A stretch of DNA of 64,000 nt, taken from Pelagibacteraceae bacterium AG-470-G21 (GTDB lineage Bacteria; Pseudomonadota; Alphaproteobacteria; Pelagibacterales; Pelagibacteraceae). Numbering within the stretch: position 1 is the first letter of the stretch; the number at the start of each line of letters is the position of its first letter. Position numbers and translations under genes: made by a program. Where the stretch lies: assembly GCA_003211555.1 (NCBI GenBank), contig QCSH01000003.1, positions 50,932-114,931 on the forward strand, in the 5' to 3' direction. Positions 63,163-64,000 of the stretch are shown in pieces. The notes below the pieces were generated by a model. The model saw only the letters and a list, made by a program, of their open reading frames with translations, was not told the DNA's origin and searched no databases.

Positions 63163-64000
63163 TGAAATTGTTAGGTAATTTTAAACAGAAAAAAGATATC
63201 GATACAATTATTCTTAAATTACTTTTTTTATTTTGCTTTATAAATCAAGTTAAATTTTTAAATGATAAATTTGAAATTCTTCACGATTTTATCTTTATAA
63301 TTTTTTCAATTTTAATTGCTTGGTCAATTTTCTTTAACAAGAAAAATATTATTAAAATTAAATTTTTTTTACCATTGTTTCTGGTATCATTAATTATTTT
63401 AATAGATTTTTATTATAATCGCAGCTTATTTGACTTAAGAATTGCAATATACTTTTTTTTAGTTACTGCGTTATCTTATTTAACAAATGAAATAAAATTA
63501 GAATTCTTTACAAGAAGTTTAATTTATCTTTCATTGATTTTTAGTTTATTGGGAACTTATGGATGGATTAATGGAGGTCAGCCTGGAGCTTGGGGAGAAC
63601 AATATATTTATTTTTCCTACAAATATCTTCCATCAACTAGAAATGAGGACATACAAATTTTTATATACGGTTTTTTACTAAGTTTATTATATTTATTTTT
63701 AATTAGGTGGGATAATAAAATATTTCTTATAAATCAGATTAATTTGATCATCATTTTTTTATCATTTAGTAGAGGATCCTACCTGATAACATTTTTAAAT
63801 ATATCATTATTTTTAACTTTTTTTCTTTTCTTAAAAAAAAGACTTTTCAAAAAATTAATGATTTATGTTTTGCTTACACCGATAATAAGTTTTACTTCGA
63901 TAATTGCTATAAATAAGACTGTAGATATTAATTTGTTTTCTGTTTTTAAAGTAAAATTAGAATCATTTAATTATAAGAGCAAAAAATTAGATCTTTCTGG
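63162..64000 (+). CDS. O-antigen polymerase/ligase-like membrane protein, 5' part (cut by window end)
   Basis: An open frame begins at GTG 63162, sharing bases with the stop of the WecA-like gene (TAGTG), and runs to the end of the window without a stop, giving about 279 residues. It reads MKLLGNFKQKKDIDTIILKL and then six or seven hydrophobic segments. Between helices it has GWINGGQPGAWGEQYIYFSY and YLPSTRNEDIQIFIYGFL, followed by IIIFLSFSRGSYLITFLNIS, whose SR-G motif is common in Wzy-type polymerases. The 3' end lies outside the window, so the family call is tentative. Confidence 0.75.
   Translation, partial: MKLLGNFKQKKDIDTIILKLLFLFCFINQVKFLNDKFEILHDFIFIIFSILIAWSIFFNKKNIIKIKFFLPLFLVSLIILIDFYYNRSLFDLRIAIYFFLVTALSYLTNEIKLEFFTRSLIYLSLIFSLLGTYGWINGGQPGAWGEQYIYFSYKYLPSTRNEDIQIFIYGFLLSLLYLFLIRWDNKIFLINQINLIIIFLSFSRGSYLITFLNISLFLTFFLFLKKRLFKKLMIYVLLTPIISFTSIIAINKTVDINLFSVFKVKLESFNYKSKKLDLS

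Noticed and set aside
1..64000. Insertion sequences, integrases, prophage genes, riboswitches, tmRNA
   Set aside because: No transposase, integrase or phage structural motifs, no conserved riboswitch cores and no tmRNA-like ends were recognised on either strand.

Overview
The window looks like a chromosome segment of a streamlined, very AT-rich alphaproteobacterium, most probably a member of the SAR11 clade (Pelagibacterales). This placement is inferred from the extreme A+T bias with Lys/Ile/Asn-rich proteins, spacers of only a few bases or negative ones, the split pntA-pntAB-pntB set with the tiny aa3-oxidase subunit IV gene in front, TrcR (DUF1013) and IalB-family genes, and an isolated 5S rRNA beside a surface-polysaccharide island. 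No marker gene was searched against a database.

Region 1 (1-9790) is housekeeping: the 3' end of a long-chain polyprenyl diphosphate synthase, pdxH, aroC, the xseB-ispA-dxs isoprenoid operon, a Sua5/TsaC tRNA-modification gene, an ABC-2 exporter pair, tRNA-Arg(UCG), rluD and rpoH. Region 2 (9792-16153) is accessory: an IalB-like secreted protein and a divergent two-partner secretion pair, a 1315-codon TpsA exoprotein and its TpsB outer-membrane transporter. Region 3 (16150-32092, all minus strand) holds purA, thiD, glmM, folP, ftsH, tilS, cpoB, the pal-tolB-tolA-tolR-tolQ envelope complex, ruvC, yebC, a YmdB-like phosphodiesterase, a folate cyclo-ligase, zapA and a coiled-coil gene. The only clear intrinsic terminator lies between pal and cpoB.

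Region 4 (32145-40367, plus strand) runs tkt-gap-pgk-fba-thiE-efp-suhB-rpmE-trcR-rpsU and ends in the initiator tRNA. A Gmd-like gene and a transaldolase-family gene then converge. Region 5 (42099-46148, minus strand) holds pntB-pntAB-pntA, two very small genes (an aa3-oxidase subunit IV-like peptide and ribosomal protein bL36), a sugar epimerase and an orphan 5S rRNA that appears to have its own promoter.

Region 6 (46185-64000) is a polysaccharide island. It encodes GDP-L-fucose synthesis (gmd, fcl), a complete GDP-D-glycero-D-manno-heptose route (gmhA, hddA, and an HddC-GmhB fusion), a GalE-like and another epimerase, an FAD oxidoreductase, six glycosyltransferases including a GT11 fucosyltransferase and a GT-C-like membrane protein, an FkbM methyltransferase, a WecA-like initiating transferase and two O-antigen polymerase/ligase-like membrane proteins, the last cut by the window end. 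From memory, cultured SAR11 genomes carry a hypervariable surface island between 23S and 5S rRNA, and this layout agrees with that; the 23S gene is not in the window.

No CRISPR array, insertion sequence, prophage or integrase was seen. The points most worth a second look are the promoter-bearing orphan 5S gene with its read-through operon, a probable AUU start codon for rpsU beside an initiator tRNA with an altered anticodon stem, the mirrored 20-bp divergent promoter and other near-leaderless promoters, the mosaic TpsA with a glycine-rich domain, and the HddC-GmhB fusion.
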